NCBI GenBank assembly: GCA_003427395.1
Contig: BFEA01000002.1
Location: 3,954,015-4,018,014, forward strand
Source of the DNA: Chara braunii
Taxonomy: Eukaryota > Streptophyta > Charophyceae > Charales > Characeae
Reading direction: 5' to 3'
Length of the DNA: 64,000 bases
Below the pieces are notes generated by a model. That model saw nothing but the letters and a program-made list of their open reading frames with translations. It did no database searches and was not told the origin of the DNA. Below are positions 11,837 to 24,846 of the stretch, one piece after another; positions within the stretch are counted from its first letter, which is position 1; every line of letters starts with the position of its first letter. The translations under genes and the position numbers were made by a program.

Positions 11837-12499
11837 CTTAACAATTCCACCAAGGGCTTGACGACAACAGTTGCCCAACAATGAACGCCACCGAGCGGAG
11901 CACCATGACCTCGATTCTACATTGAGCACAATGATAGGGAACGGTAAGGAGAAGAGCTCAACCGAGAGCGTGACACCTAGCACAGAGAGGGTAGATACCA
12001 TAATGGGGAGGGCGAGAACCAATGAGCACCACAACACAATGTGTGCCTGATTTATGTTATGTTATGTTTCTACTTTGTCTTCGTTAACTCCTTCTTCGTC
12101 AACCTCTTCGTTGTCAGCGCTGGCTGGATTAAGCCTCGCAATCACACCGTCTCAAGCACTCAAAAATAAAATTTGAGAGTGCGTCCTAATCTCTTATTTT
12201 TTTATGTCATCCTTACGTCGGGTCATATTAATCTTAAATGTGTATTGTTCCAATTTTAACAAATATCTCAAAGGGTCATACCGCGGGCTGCAGTCTTGAA
12301 GTATCACCATCAGACCGACTAGATCCTGGTAACTTAGAATTATGTTATTCTGGGCACGTAATCGTATTTGGATTTGAACTTGGGTTTGTATTTTAATAGT
12401 TGAAGGTTGCATCAGCTAAACTAGGCCCATCAGTTGCATTCCTGACCCCTGAACCGGTACTAGACTCGGTTCCCAAAACAGGACCGCAATAAGTAAAAC

Positions 12500-12531
<32 letters not shown>

Positions 12532-12660
12532 AAAACAAAAAATTGAGGAGGAGATGGGAGACCCACTGGTATCCTCTTTTGAGTCCCGCCAGTCGGGCCC
12601 ATAGACAGGCTGGCGGCAAACTAAGGGGAATAGTCTCGCGGGGTCCTCAACCCCTTAGTG
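11833..12660. other. No gene recognised; small AAT microsatellite
   Basis: Contains (AAT)n and AAATA repeats at about 12502-12532. No supported open frame. Confidence 0.4.
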
Positions 12661-13025
12661 TCTTGTAACTAACATTTCGTTAAAATTGACATTTTTTACT
12701 ATTTTTACGAAATTGGGCATCCAAGAAAGAATTGAGTTTTTTAGTGTGTTTTTGTGTCCACGACATCAGACCATTGATGGTCCGGTATCCTGGGGACTCC
12801 AGACCATCTGATGTATCTCAACATAAAGTACCATCAAAATACATCCGAGGGTAAAAAAAAAATGGAAAAAAAAATTGAGGCATATCAGATGGTCCGGCGT
12901 CCTGGGGACGACGGACCATCAATAGTGGGCACAAAAAAATGCAAAAAATACTGCATTTTTTTGGAAGATAAATTTCGTGAAAATAGTAAGAAATGTCAAT
13001 TTTAACGAAATGCCTGTTTTGTAAG
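12661..13025. mobile_element. Foldback MITE-like element
   Basis: Two arms of about 160 bp are near reverse complements. The left arm begins TCTTGTAACTAACATTTCG and the right arm ends CGAAATGCCTGTTTTGTAAGA. Both contain CATTTCGTTAAAATTGACAT, TACTATTTTxACGAAATT, and further in a GATGGTCCG...TCCTGGGGAC...GACCATC segment. The GGTCC and GACC parts also form smaller hairpins within each arm. Only a short A-rich spacer separates the arms. There is no open frame for a transposase, so it would be non-autonomous. A target-site duplication is not obvious. Confidence 0.75.
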
Positions 13026-13493
13026 ATGCTCCTTCGCTCCTTCATCGTCGTCTGTTGGCCTTGATCCCTGAATCTACAGGTTGAAAGTCGAATGTCATGA
13101 CCAATAGTGCTAAGCCTTTGGTTAAGTGTAGTAGGCACAAATTTTATCATAGGATATATCCGCCCTGACCTAGGTTTGCCAACTGTACCAAAGCTCGCAC
13201 CTTGGCCCATCGGTCACTCCCACGGCCACCACATTCCACACTTGCCGCTTGGAGGGGCCGACTTTGCCCGCGACCGCCGCATATATGAAAAGTCGCACAA
13301 CTTCAAAAAAATTCAGCTCTCTCAATGGTCTATGCCTTAAAAAAGCCACACTTTTTACTACCTCAGTGTCAGGAAACCCTTATTTTTACTCATACCACGC
13401 CCCGTTCGTGCTAACTTTTCCAAGGTCCTTGACGACTTCTATTGTTGACCACATTCAATCTAAATATTCAACGCACCTTACATTATGCGGACG

Positions 13494-13821
<328 letters not shown>

Positions 13822-13829
13822 TTCTGCCT

Positions 13830-15200
13830 TTGGTAAGTCGATTAAAATCACTTCGGAATACGATTTTAACCTCCAACAGCTAACTTTAAACCATCGATAC
13901 CCTTGACGTCGTAAATTAGGGGGGACCGGTAGGCCGATATTAGTATTTTACCTTTTGCCTATCGGTAGTACATAGTGGGCCTCACTTTGTTCTTGTTTTT
14001 ACTCTGCAAAAAAAAAAACGAAAACATAACTTCAGGTGTCACCACATTTCGTGCCTCAATCTACTTCCCCTCACACGCATGGATGATTGCGGTGTATATT
14101 TTTGTATTGTGCTGCAAGGTTCACCGGGTGACTTTTTTTGTTTTTTTACCCCACAAAAAAGTGCAGCGCCTGAATTGAAAACCACGTGCCTACTTTTTCA
14201 GAACTTCAGTTTGTTTTTTTTTTTTGGTCGCTGACCCCGCGATATTCACGGCCCTAACTCCCCGGAAAATCGACTTTAGGCTGGCGGGTGGAGTGGTGGT
14301 TTAACATCGATCATGATTATATCGGTTTCTATGTGCGCGCTATAAGCCCGTGCGACAATGCTAATTAAAAAAATATATATTTGAATCCTTTTCTAGTTCG
14401 TACTATCGTGTGGGATTACACTATCCGTTCACTAAAGCACCAAACATCTCACTAAGTCAGAGCGTGCCCCCAAAGTGCACGCTGACACACTTTCTCATCT
14501 AACCAAATGTGCGCTTATTTTTTTCGACTTCTAAGAGTCAATTATGGGTCGTGAAAGATGTGCTACTCTCTCAAGTATCATAAAAAATGTGTCTCCTGTG
14601 AGACACAAAAATATGCACAAATCCCTTTGTAAGCTAGGGTATCAAAGTAGCCCGAGACCACTTGCCCGACCGGACCAAAAATAAAAAAATTAATATTATA
14701 TTATTTAACTTTGTTTTTTTCTTGCAATTTGATAAAGAATTGTTACGTGACCTTGAGGCAAATATTGTTCAATTTATTTTTGTGCATAGCTTACTTGTTT
14801 TTCATATTTTTTTGAGCGTTTATTTGTTTTTGGCTGAGACCCTCTTTGGTCCTTGCAGGGCCAAGCTGCCCGAGCAAACAAGGTCGCCCGGGCAGCCCGA
14901 CTGGTAGCCTAGCTTATAAGGGTATTCGTGTCGACAACGGTTTGGCAAAGAGTGGTAAGAGATCCTCTAGTAAGTTAAAATCATAATAATAGAGAGGTCA
15001 CTCTTTCCCTAGTTCAACTTGAGATAAGAGAAAAAAACAAGGGGGAGAAAAAAAAAGCAAGGAAAGAAATGCATGATTTTTTTCATAAGCGTAAACTTCA
15101 TGTTTTATGTCTTCGATAACAAAGCTTAATGAGTCTAGCTTAGCTAATTAATAACCATGGTGGCGTGACTTAATTGTATAGGCTCCAGCTGAAGGGCCGT
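13830..15200. other. No gene recognised
   Basis: AT-rich with A and T runs (for example 14007-14018 and 14212-14225). It may include the 5' untranslated part of the LINE that follows, but I cannot place the 5' end. Confidence 0.4.
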
Positions 15201-15202
15201 AG

Positions 15203-15705
15203 GGGGGTGTGGTCATCCTCTTTGCACCAAACTTTCAAAAGTCCCTCCATGACGGCTTTTTGGATTCTAGAGGTAGATGGGCGTAGGTGATTGTCACTAT
15301 GGATACCGAACACTAGTTGATACCTATTGTATATGCCCTTTTGGATCGCACAAAACAAAAATGTTTTCGGCATTCTCTTCCGACTTATCTCCCACGAGCA
15401 AATAACTTTATTATTTTGGGGAACTTCAATATAGTGGTTTATCATGGTTTCGATAACAGGGCCTGTTATTAGACCAGAAGAATGGGATGCGAATGCTTTG
15501 CATGCTCTATGGCCGACTTAGATATAATATACATTTTTATAACCGGGTATCCTGATAACCGAAAGTTTGCTTAGTTTGCTCCCGGGAACAATGCACACCA
15601 CTCACGAAGTAGGATTGACCTTATTAGGGTGGAAAAGACTTCATTGAATCTATGTTTGTTAGTTTGCATCCTTCCCACTGCTATGTCTGATCACTCTTTG
15701 GTAGT
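15203..15705 (+). pseudogene. LINE endonuclease (APE) domain remnant
   Basis: The frame starting at 15203 reads GGVVILFAP, then GFLDSRGRWA, YALLDRTKQKCF, and LGNFNIVV near 15415. In functional APE domains this last motif is GDFN, so the acidic residue is lost here. After frameshifts the segment ends with LCLLVCILPTAMSDHSLVVV, whose SDH triplet (15686-15694) is the conserved C-terminal catalytic signature of the family. Several stops interrupt the frame (for example in the 15260-15320 part). Confidence 0.8.
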
Positions 15706-15714
15706 AGTAGGTAG

Positions 15715-17170
15715 TTGCAATCCCTTAGGCATTCGTCTTTGTTTCCCTCCTCCGCCGTTTCCTACTATTATCTTGACTTTTCTTTTCTTTCTATGGATTT
15801 AAAAAAAAAATGGTTGGAAGACTGTCATGCCAATTCAAATGGTTCATGGATGATACAAATACCTTTATGTCGGACACAAGGAAGCAGATCGCTACAGAAA
15901 GAAAACTACATTGACAATTGGACGAGCAATTAGCCCCGACACTTTCAATCTGAGGGATGACCCTCCGTTTGGATGGGATGAGGAGGAATGGTGGAGTGAG
16001 AGGCGTCAGACAACTCTTGTTTGGTGAGAGTGGCAGAAAAAGGATGTTATTTAATGGCCTAGGGTCTGTCGGACTCTTGTTGTGGACAAAATGACTGGTA
16101 AGTTTTTCGACAACTTGCACAGGGCAAATAAATTTCTCTCATGACTCGCCTACATCATCCCTTTGACCCACATCATGTCCCGACAACAACTTCAAAAGGC
16201 ATTTTTTATAATGCAACACTGTACTACAAGCATTTTTTTATGAGGAACGGGCTTGGCCCCCTGAGGAAATGAGGGAGCAACCTTATGATCAAGTTTATAA
16301 ATGTATTAAGATGATGCTTTCGCCTCAACAATTGTTTTTTTCTTGACAGATCGTTCGAAGAACAAGAAGTCATAAATATCATTTTCGACCTTCCCTCTAG
16401 TAAATCCTCCAGACTTTATGGTCTCCCGTTGAAATTTTCAAGCACCTAGTGGATCACGTTGTCCCTTTCCTGACTCAAGCATTTAATCAAGTTATGGAGT
16501 CATGGTCTCCAACTCCTGAATTTAGCGCAATGATTGTCATCCTTCTCAACAAAAAAAAGAATTATGATGGCATTCGAAATAGGCATCTCATCTCGAAGTT
16601 GAATAAACTCTATAAAGTTTTTACTAAATTTTTTGTGTTCCCGGATGGAGGGTCCACTAAATGATTTGATTCACTCCACTGAACTGGTTTTGTGTCTGGA
16701 CAACAAATCGCGAACAACATATTAATTGTCAAACATTGTCTTGAGCTTAGGAATGAGGTACCAAATAGTTTGGTTTTGATCCTTCTGAATTTTTCGAAAA
16801 CCCATGATCATGTTAAATGAAATTTTATTTTTGAGGGACTACATTGCAAAGGATTTGAAGGTTCATTTTGTACCTGGGTTTCCTCACCACTTTCGCTCGG
16901 AAAAATAATTCTTCAAGTAAATGATCTACGTTCGAAACTCTTTGAAATTTCACACTTTATTCGATAAGGTTGTTTTTTTTTCCGATCCTTTATATCTTAC
17001 ATGTTGAACATTTACATAACCTTATAAGGGCATCAGATACGTTGGAAGGACCGCTAGTGCCACAAAAGGACCTTCGCTCTTCGGTTTTTGTGGATGACTC
17101 TGCTACCTACATTTGTGTGAAGATGGGTCAGATGACTGAACTTCATCGATGCTTGAATACATTTTCCTTG
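15715..17170 (+). pseudogene. LINE reverse transcriptase remnant
   Basis: Fragments in different + frames line up with an L1-type RT: DKMTGKFFDNLHRANKF (about 16086-16130), YGLPLKFFKHLVDHVVP before 16470, IVILLNKKKNYDGIRNRHLI in the 16449-16664 frame, GFVSGQQIANNILIVKHCLE near 16690, LILLNFSKTHDHVKW near 16780, and VFVDDSATYI near 17090. The last is the YADD-type catalytic motif and is kept as FVDD. The first catalytic aspartate (usually LLDF) is Asn here. The domain is split by stops and frameshifts. Confidence 0.85.
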
Positions 17171-18970
17171 TACTGAGGAGCTTGATTCAACTGGGGTAAG
17201 ACCGTTGCGGTTGCTTCTTTCTCGACAAATAATATTGATGACTGGGATGTCTACAGTTTTCCTAAGGGGAAATTCTTTAAAGTTTTGGGAATCCAAATGG
17301 CTCAAGGGGGAGGTGTCGATCCACAAATTAATACTATCTGGGCCACAATAGTATTCATAATGAGGAGGTGGAAAAATCGGATCATTTTGGACCTCCTTGG
17401 TAGGGAACACTAATTATTAACAACTTCATTCTTTCTATGATATAGTATGTCACAACAATTTATGTGCCCCCAAGTCCATTTCTCGTACAATTCGTGTTGC
17501 AGTCACTAAGTTTTCTTGATCGTTTGATGTTGAGGTCGCCTCCACCATCTTGCGTGTGGCTTGGAAATGATTCAACCTCGGAGGAAAGGGGGCTTATCCA
17601 TGTTGGACCCCACGACCCAGATAATAGTCCTCTAGTGCCGAAAAGTGGTTTAAAATTTTATGGTTGGGGATCAAGATGTTTAAAACTTATTGAAAAAATA
17701 TTTTTTTCCTGGATTTTCACCCTTCCTTAGACTGAAGCAACAATTTGGACAATGTTAATATTTGTCGAGTTATTAACAGGAATCCCATAGGATTCCACGT
17801 GGTCAAACATACTTAAGTATTGGTGTAAGGTTCAATTCATAGCGTTTCCTCCCCGATGTTCCTCCCATATTTTTCTACAACGTATGTTCGATAATAGCTA
17901 TATCATTTATGATTGAGATACTTAACAAGGAAACCAATACTTTGAGAGATATTGCACATATCTTTGTGATATTGCATCATCGATCTTTCAGGCGGCAACA
18001 TTTGTTAACAATAATTAAAGTTACATCATAGGATTTGTGCACTTACTTCAATTCCGCGGAGTGCAGTCTGGTCATTGGTTGAGAATCAGAAGCACAAGTT
18101 CCGGTGGAATATATTCGAGTGGAACAAGTCCATAATGGAGGGCATGAATTCGATGTGTTTTCATGGACGTGTTGCTCAGGCTATGAGAATTTGTGCAAAC
18201 CTCTAATCCGTGGTTTATTGGATCTTATTGGTAAAAATATTTCATCAATGACCCCTTTACTGATCCTCACAAAAATGAATAGGAAATGTCCTCAATATTT
18301 TTTTTCATTCAAGGCAAGCACGCCTCTTTGCTAACTATCTTTTAAATCATCATTATAGTTTTTTTTATGTTAGAGGAATGCAATGGAAGTCACTTCGTTT
18401 GATGAACTGACTACCAAGAATCTCTATCGTTATCACACACGTAAGGTGAATATTTTAGTTGATCTCAAACCACAATAGGTAAAACAGAAGATTTTTGCTG
18501 ACCAGTTCTTGAAATTTTGTGACATTACTTGCAAACTTTCAAACGCCAAACACACAACTTTACTTTGGTTCACTATGCATTTAGCCATTCCCACATTAGA
18601 ATGACTTTCTACTAAAAGTCAACAAGTGAATTCATTTTGTTTGATATGTGTCTTGGAGACCGAGGATTTACTGCAACTGTGGGTCACTTGTCCTCTTGAA
18701 CAAGGTTTCTGGTGGGTCTAACCTTTACTATATGAAGGCCCCTTCCCGCTCATCATGATGGAGGACCTTACTGCTGATGTGCTTTTGACACCTAACCTTC
18801 ATGTACGTCCAAATTTGCAACCTGTGCAGCGATTCTCTCGACATTTTGGACTATTAGGAACAATAGTACTTGGCAGGATAAAATCCCATCGCTTCTTCAC
18901 CTCCAGAAGATAACAATCCTCAAGATCAAATAACATCAAATGAATTTCTTACATAGGCATAAAAACATGC
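17171..18970 (+). pseudogene. LINE ORF2 C-terminal region remnant
   Basis: Broken frames follow the RT. Near 18540-18730 a frame reads TLLWFTMHLAIPT, then FCLICVLETEDLLQLWVTCP and QGFWW. This matches the plant LINE Zn-binding region, with Cys-x2-Cys, an ET/L segment and a CP...WW ending. A TIWTFRN-like segment lies near 18850. No intact frame. Confidence 0.65.
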
Positions 18971-19659
18971 CTATTAAGAGCCCCCTTTCACAATTTTGTG
19001 GCCTTTAATTTAATTGAGAATCGTTACTTTGGATCGTCCTTATCTTCAATATAAAATAATTTTGAAAGTTTATCTCTCTCGTCCCCCTCTGAAGGTTTTA
19101 GTGATCTACATGAGGGGGTCCAAGTATTTTTGCAGTATACTCAATAACCATGTTCCATTTGATCTTCCTCCTTATCTTCTCCTTTCTTTTTTGTTTGTTT
19201 TTTCACCTTTATAATACGTGTAGTTTTAGAATTAGGTCCTTTTCTTTATAGTTTTTTTCGATGCTATAAGATCTCATTTTTAATTTTATGATTTAATAAC
19301 TTTTTAGGCACTACCCTTCGGGACTCTTATCTACTCTTTTCACTTTTAATGATGATTAAATCATTAGTTTGTTCAACTTTTTTGGTTTACTTAGTTTCGT
19401 TGAAATTATGTTCAGGAGGTTTTGTATTTGTTTCATGGGGGGGTTCCTTTCCCCAGTAAAGAAGTTACTGTTACTAGGGTAGGACTAGGTACTTTAGTTA
19501 GCCTCCTGCTACCTTACAAGGACTCTAGTTTTTGTTTGGGGGGCATGGTCCCCCCCCCAAAACTTATTTTCTTATATGCTTGTTGGGGATAAGTAACCAG
19601 ATTGGCTTCCCCTCATAATACATAGGGGTCTTTGTTTAAAAAATAAAATAAAATAAAAT

Positions 19660-22522
19660 TGTTTGGCTCTGTGTCCAAAGATATCATTATCAAAAAGGAA
19701 GAATTTAGAAAGGGCAGAAAAACAAAGATGAAGCAATGACTATTGTGGTCTCGATGATGACTTGGGGATGACGATCCCTATCCAGTTTTGTACATCTGAC
19801 CGTCATGTGTCTTCGCTGTCAAGTAGTTTCTTCCACAGCCTCAATGATGAAGGGTGGGGGGAGAGAATAAGCGGTAACAACTATTGTCATTTCACCAAAT
19901 CAACCCTTAACAGTCAATAAGACAAGGTAAAAAAAAAAAAGTAATAAAAGTTCTAAATATAAAGAAAGGAAAACAAAAATAAACAAAAAAACAAAAAGTT
20001 TGAGAGAATAACAAATAAATGTCCATAAAGTGTTGAAATATAACCCTGAGTTGAAATCCTGTTGGACCTTTACGAATGGGATAAATCATTCTGAATTACC
20101 TAAGGTCAGTCCGATGGATGAAGATATTCAAAGATTGTTATTATTTTTTCATAAAATAAAATAAAATATAAGGTCGTTGCGATGACTAAATCACGAACGA
20201 AAAGGGTGAGGATATTATCAATAACTTATACGTGGAGTCATCAAGCGAGGAAATATGTAAAAATATGGATGACCAAAATTTTTCATCCATCTATTTGCTA
20301 CCCATGTATATATTCAACAATCAATCAATCAATCAGTCAATTTTTTGTCTCCAAATGAATCAGTGAATTATGATAAAGCTGATAATGAAGATGATGACAT
20401 GTGCGTGTTGTCTTCGTATCACTCTAAGCCCGAATCTAGTTTTTGTCTGTCACCAACCTCATTAACAGACAACCTCAAACACAAACAATGACACAAAAAT
20501 CAATCGAGCTTCATGACGACAATGATGCCAATATGCTAAGCCGAAAATTAAGATGAAACGATTTTCACCTTTGAAGTAACAGAAGCAAATCCCAGGGTTC
20601 GATCCCTATAACCTTTCCTCACTTGTGTACAGTAGTATCAAGTTAACCCTTGTGTGTTTTGAACCCGTGACCTGTGTTTTGATAGCTGACTGTTGTCTGT
20701 CATAGATCTATGTCGGTATCAGGTTTTGAACCGTAGGTCCGTCAAGTAGGGGTCATCGATGTATAGAGGTCATAAATGTATAAAGGTCATAGATGTATAG
20801 AGGTTATAGATGTTGCAACTCTGAAAGGTCAAGGTCGTAGATGCTACAGTCCGGAAAGGTCAAGGTCGTAGCTACTATAGTTCAAAAAAAACAAGTCCAC
20901 AAACTTTCGGAAGGTCCGGAAGTGACCTTTTGAGTGTTGTTCACGTTAGACCAGAGGCAAGTGGGCAAGTGGGTAATCCAACTTTGCTTAGTCAGCGGTA
21001 CCCAGTCCCAGTCTCACTTTGTCCAGTCAGCAAGTGCCATATGGGACTGTTTGTACTATGGGCCGGTGGAAAAGGGGCAGACCAGTAACCAAAAAAAGTA
21101 TAAATCAAGAGGTAGCGTCCAACTATTCACTCATTTTCTGTGTGAGCCATGCGGAAACGCTGCCCAAGCGTCTTGTGTGAGTTGATCTGCAGATGCCTGT
21201 AGTCGAAGTGAGCTGGAAGGAAGATAGAGCAACCATTGTTGGTTGTAGGGAGTAGTAGTCGGCGGCCATAGCTACCATAGCTAGCGATAGATAGTAGTGA
21301 GTGTGTGTGTGTGTGTGTGTGGTACAAAGTGGATGTGCGTGGGATATCCAAAAAGATTTAGTGTAGTGTGCGTGTGAACAACTGTTGTGGATACAATGTT
21401 GGACGTGAGGTGTGCGGGCGCTCAGGCACCATAGCCAATTCGAAGCGAGTTTGTATCCGAACTTTGTTCTCGGCTTGAATATCTTTGAGCTTTGTGTGGA
21501 TGTCTAGCGCCAGTGTGGTTTGCCATCTGTGTGCATGCATGATGAACAAAGAAGAAGGCAAGTCTGATTGCGAAGGGGGAAAATTGAGCGAGAGCGGGGG
21601 AAGTAGGGAGCGTGATCAATCTGTTTCCCCCGTGAGTCGTCCAACAGATTCAATGGCCATAACAGTGATGAATCATTTTTGCATATCATTTTTTCATGTG
21701 TAACGATACAACGATACAAAGAGAAAAAAAAAGAGATTGGGGGGGGGGGGTAAAGAAGCTGAAGAGCTATAAACATTATGTAGTTTTAAGATACGACTAC
21801 TAGTGAGAGCATAGGTGTTAACTTTTCACGGGGACTGAGAAAATCATTACATGTTGACGATATACATATAGTAGCTATGACCGTCAACAGTGTTCGAGGA
21901 CTTTATGACACGGATCTATCGCCGCCTCGCCTCCATCAGACTCCTCTTCCCCCACTCTCTCTACCGATGAGGAAATTATGAGTTTTGCTACCAGCTCCTC
22001 TCTCTTGACACAGTTGTCGGAAACTCGTCGTAAAGAGTTGGTTCATCGATTATCGTGCAAGTTGCTGTTAATCGCCTCTGGTTCATGAATCCATCGTAGT
22101 TAATAAGTCTCCGAACTCGCAAATATTTAATCAACAATAGTGCTTGTTGAGGGTTGCACTCATGTGTTTTACATGCAACATCTTGTCAAGGAGTGTAAAC
22201 CCTTCCTATGTACAGGACCATGAACAGGAGCATTGATCACTCAATCGGACGGTGAAGGATGCTCCTCGCTGTGCAAACAGTTTTAGGGAGAACACGTCCG
22301 AGATCGAAGACCTATGACATTGACTCGATAAGATGGATCGACGGTTGTTGGAGACGTACACTAAATACCACATCAGTAGAAAAATAAGATGGCTACTCGG
22401 CGATAGATGTGGCATCATGGAATGCAGGCGGGATCACGATAGCTTCTCAACCATGGGTGAGATCAATAAGGGGGGTTAATGAGGAAGATGGGATGAGCGG
22501 GGTCGGATCCTCGAAGCAGTAG
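19660..22522. other. No gene recognised; small repeats
   Basis: Contains (ATAAA)n at 20151-20169, a four-unit repeat of about 17 bp (GGTCATxGATGTATAGA) at 20750-20811, a two-copy 31-bp repeat (GAAAGGTCAAGGTCGTAG) at 20823-20884, (GT)n at 21298-21320 and a G12 run at 21739-21750. A tRNA T-arm-like CAGGGTTCGATCCCT occurs near 20593, but no tRNA can be built around it. Confidence 0.5.
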
Positions 22523-22738
22523 ATTGTTGGTGATGCAACCAGAAATAAGAGTGTTTCGCAAAACGAAGAAGTCGAGGAGGAGGAGGCGGAACAAGAAAAA
22601 ACGACAGTTGAAGAAGAGGAGGAGGAGGAGCATGTGGAAAATGAGGAAGCAACAATTGAAGAAGAGGAGACAGATGTGAAAGAGGAAGGGGAGAGAGATG
22701 AAGGGTGCGACGAAAAAGATGGAGAAAAGCGCGAGTAG
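22523..22738 (+). other. Glutamate-rich open stretch, possible exon
   Basis: One + frame is open from after a TAG at 22520 to a TAG at 22736. It encodes about 71 residues dominated by Glu, beginning IVGDATRNKSVSQNEEVEEE and ending DEGCDEKDGEKRE. There is no ATG, so it could only be an exon or gene remnant; an AG lies just upstream. Equally it may be a purine-rich GAR repeat with no function. I recognise no family. Confidence 0.2.
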
Positions 22739-23990
22739 AAGAAAAAATAATATTTTGTAAACAAATTCGTGTAGTTTATGACGTAGATGAAAAAATCAGA
22801 AACGATGAAATTTCATTTGAATAAACACAAAAAACTTATTAACGAACGTACAACCAAAGCGGCTTCAGACCTGTACACTTGTCTCCCTGTTTAGTGCAAC
22901 ACATAAATAGAGTAGTTGTCACTGTAGCTCATTAGGTTTGAGTTGAGGATTGTATGGAAGAGGTTAAAGGTTCGAAAACTGATCACATCAAACAAAAGAT
23001 ATAGCAAGTGTTGGTTGTCTTACTTCCTAGTACGTGGTCATAAATATCTTAGTATAACGGAATGAGGGTCTCAAAGTATAAACTTTGGGTTCATGTGTAA
23101 CAATTACTTGAGTACGAACTTATCATGGTACTGGAGCAAGCTTCAGGTATTATCTATGGATTCAATAGAGACTGATATGACAGTTCTTTTAGTACGACCT
23201 TGTCGGGTTACTTGAATGGGCTCTAGGTCGTGGATTTGGGGCTCCAGTTGTTGCTGACATAGAAGTTTACCTTAGTATAGACTTATCAGGGTACCGAAAT
23301 GGGGGCCAGGTGCTAGTTGTGTGGTTGGTGTAACTGTCACCTGGGTGATTAACATTAGGGGAGGAAGGCGGGTAATTGACGGGAGGAAGGGTGGGTGCGG
23401 TCTTCCGAGGGGTTCATCCGAATAACTCAATGGGTGATTACCGAAGGTGACTGTCATATCTATAGAGCAGAGTAGAGTGGAGTAGAGAGGAGTGGAGTGG
23501 AGTGAATTGGAGGGGAGGCCCAAAACAAAAAGCGGGCTGCCCATTCAATTTATCAACAGCGGACTTCCCCCGCTTGGCAACCACGTTACCCGGCACTTCT
23601 TAGGTTTCAAGTGGGGGAAGGTGCTGGTGGTTTATATAAGAAAAAAAGGAAGAATTTTCAAGGGTAGCACTTGAGGTTCGAGTATTTTCAAGTGGTGTGG
23701 AACGAGGTTCCCAGTCCTCTCGATGTTCCGTTCCACTTCATGCGGCACGCTAGGCGGCCTATGTCCCATGTGCGCCTCTCTCTTCGACTATGTGGGGAGG
23801 GCAGTCCGTCGGCTCCTGGCCTACACCCGCCAGGGTTGATCTGAGTGTCTGACAGAGTGACCGGCACCGCTCGAAGGGCGACATACCGGACGTTCAGATT
23901 GCGCTAAAGATGACCCGAGAGTGAAATGCTGACACGTAACATTCGCCGTGTGAAAGAGCTTAGTGGGTCGACTGGAATCGGAAGATTTTA
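22739..23990. other. No gene recognised
   Basis: No supported open frame. A purine-rich AGAGTAGAGTGGAGTAGAG tract lies at 23465-23510. Confidence 0.4.
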
Positions 23991-24112
23991 TTTTATTTCG
24001 GCCTTACCTCTTTGTTCCTTTTTTGAAATTCTGTGCTGGGTTCTTTTTCCTTGCGTGTCGGCGCGTTGTGGAAACGCAAGGCGCATTTGTTCCCGCCATC
24101 ACAGAAGTGTAT

Positions 24113-24184
24113 CCTGTCACCCTGTCCTTCTTTCGAGTCAATACCTGACCTGTCACCCTGTCCTTCTTTCGAGTCAATACCTGA
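24113..24184. repeat. 36-bp direct repeat in the presumed 5' leader
   Basis: CCTGTCACCCTGTCCTTCTT followed by TCGAGTCAATACCTGA occurs twice with period 36, about 330 bp before the start codon of the KH gene. It may lie in the promoter or 5' UTR; no TATA box or transcription start is evident. Confidence 0.8.
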
Positions 24185-24509
24185 AGTGGGAGGAGGGTCG
24201 TCTTGTTGTTTGCGTTCGACTGTGTTTCGAATTTCGCGTTCATCGCCACACGTGTTAGCCTTTGCTGTCCCGGAGTAGGTGTCTATCACGCGCTTTTTCG
24301 TGCCCGCGCCGATCTTGAATCTCCGCCGGTGTGTTGTTGCCGTGATAGAATCGTCTGCGGTGGTGATAATCTTGTGCCGCGGTGGTAATCTTGTACTGTT
24401 TTTGAATGTGTTCTTGCATGTAGTGTGTGCCGGGTGCAGGCCGTAGGCAGTCGACTGGCCGGCTAGTTTTCTGGCTAGCTAGCTGGTTGGAACAGCTCAT
24501 CTTGTAGTT

Positions 24510-24846
24510 ATGGCGGACGAAACACAGGTGCTGGTGACTGCCCATCTAGAGGCAACGGCGGCTTCGCTGATGAACGAGAACAACAAGCGCCGGCTCGACG
24601 AATCGGGGACGGACAATCTTCCTTCTACCACTCCCGTGGTGGATGGGCACTTGTATAACAACGTAGCGCCTCCGGCGCTGTCGGACTTCGACCTCGCGAA
24701 GCAGAAGGCGGCGGAGATCGCCGCGCGTTTGTGTGGTGATGCTAGTGTGAAACGGGCGAGAACGGAGGAGGAGAGGGATGGCAACCAGGTGACCAATTCG
24801 ACAATGACCAACGGTCCGGAATCTACAGTGTCGACATATGGTAGAG
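24510..24846 (+). CDS. KH gene exon 1
   Basis: Starts at ATG GCG GAC GAA and ends ...TATGGTAGAG before donor GTAAGC. It is 337 nt, ending one base into a codon. It encodes the acidic/basic N-terminus, the family helix DLAKQKAAEIAARL and a short basic SVKRAR cluster that could help nuclear import. Confidence 0.9.

Larger units (their letters stand above)
15203..19659 (+). mobile_element. Decayed L1-type LINE retrotransposon
   Basis: The + strand carries, in canonical order and across several frames, an AP-like endonuclease, a reverse transcriptase, a C-terminal Zn-binding region and an A-rich tail made of (AAAAT) units at 19637-19659. Stops and frameshifts are frequent, so it is inactive. The 5' end is uncertain. 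A 3' untranslated stretch with G and C runs (about 19430-19630) precedes the tail. Domain order and the TAAAA tail fit plant L1-clade LINEs mobilised by target-primed reverse transcription. I could not identify flanking target duplications. Confidence 0.85.

Noticed and set aside
20580-20620. tRNA T-arm-like CAGGGTTCGATCCCT on the + strand
   Set aside because: No D-arm, anticodon stem or paired acceptor can be fitted upstream.
24004-24289. Minus-strand frames with a repeated DSKEGQGDR peptide
   Set aside because: Shadows of the 36-bp direct repeat upstream of the KH gene.
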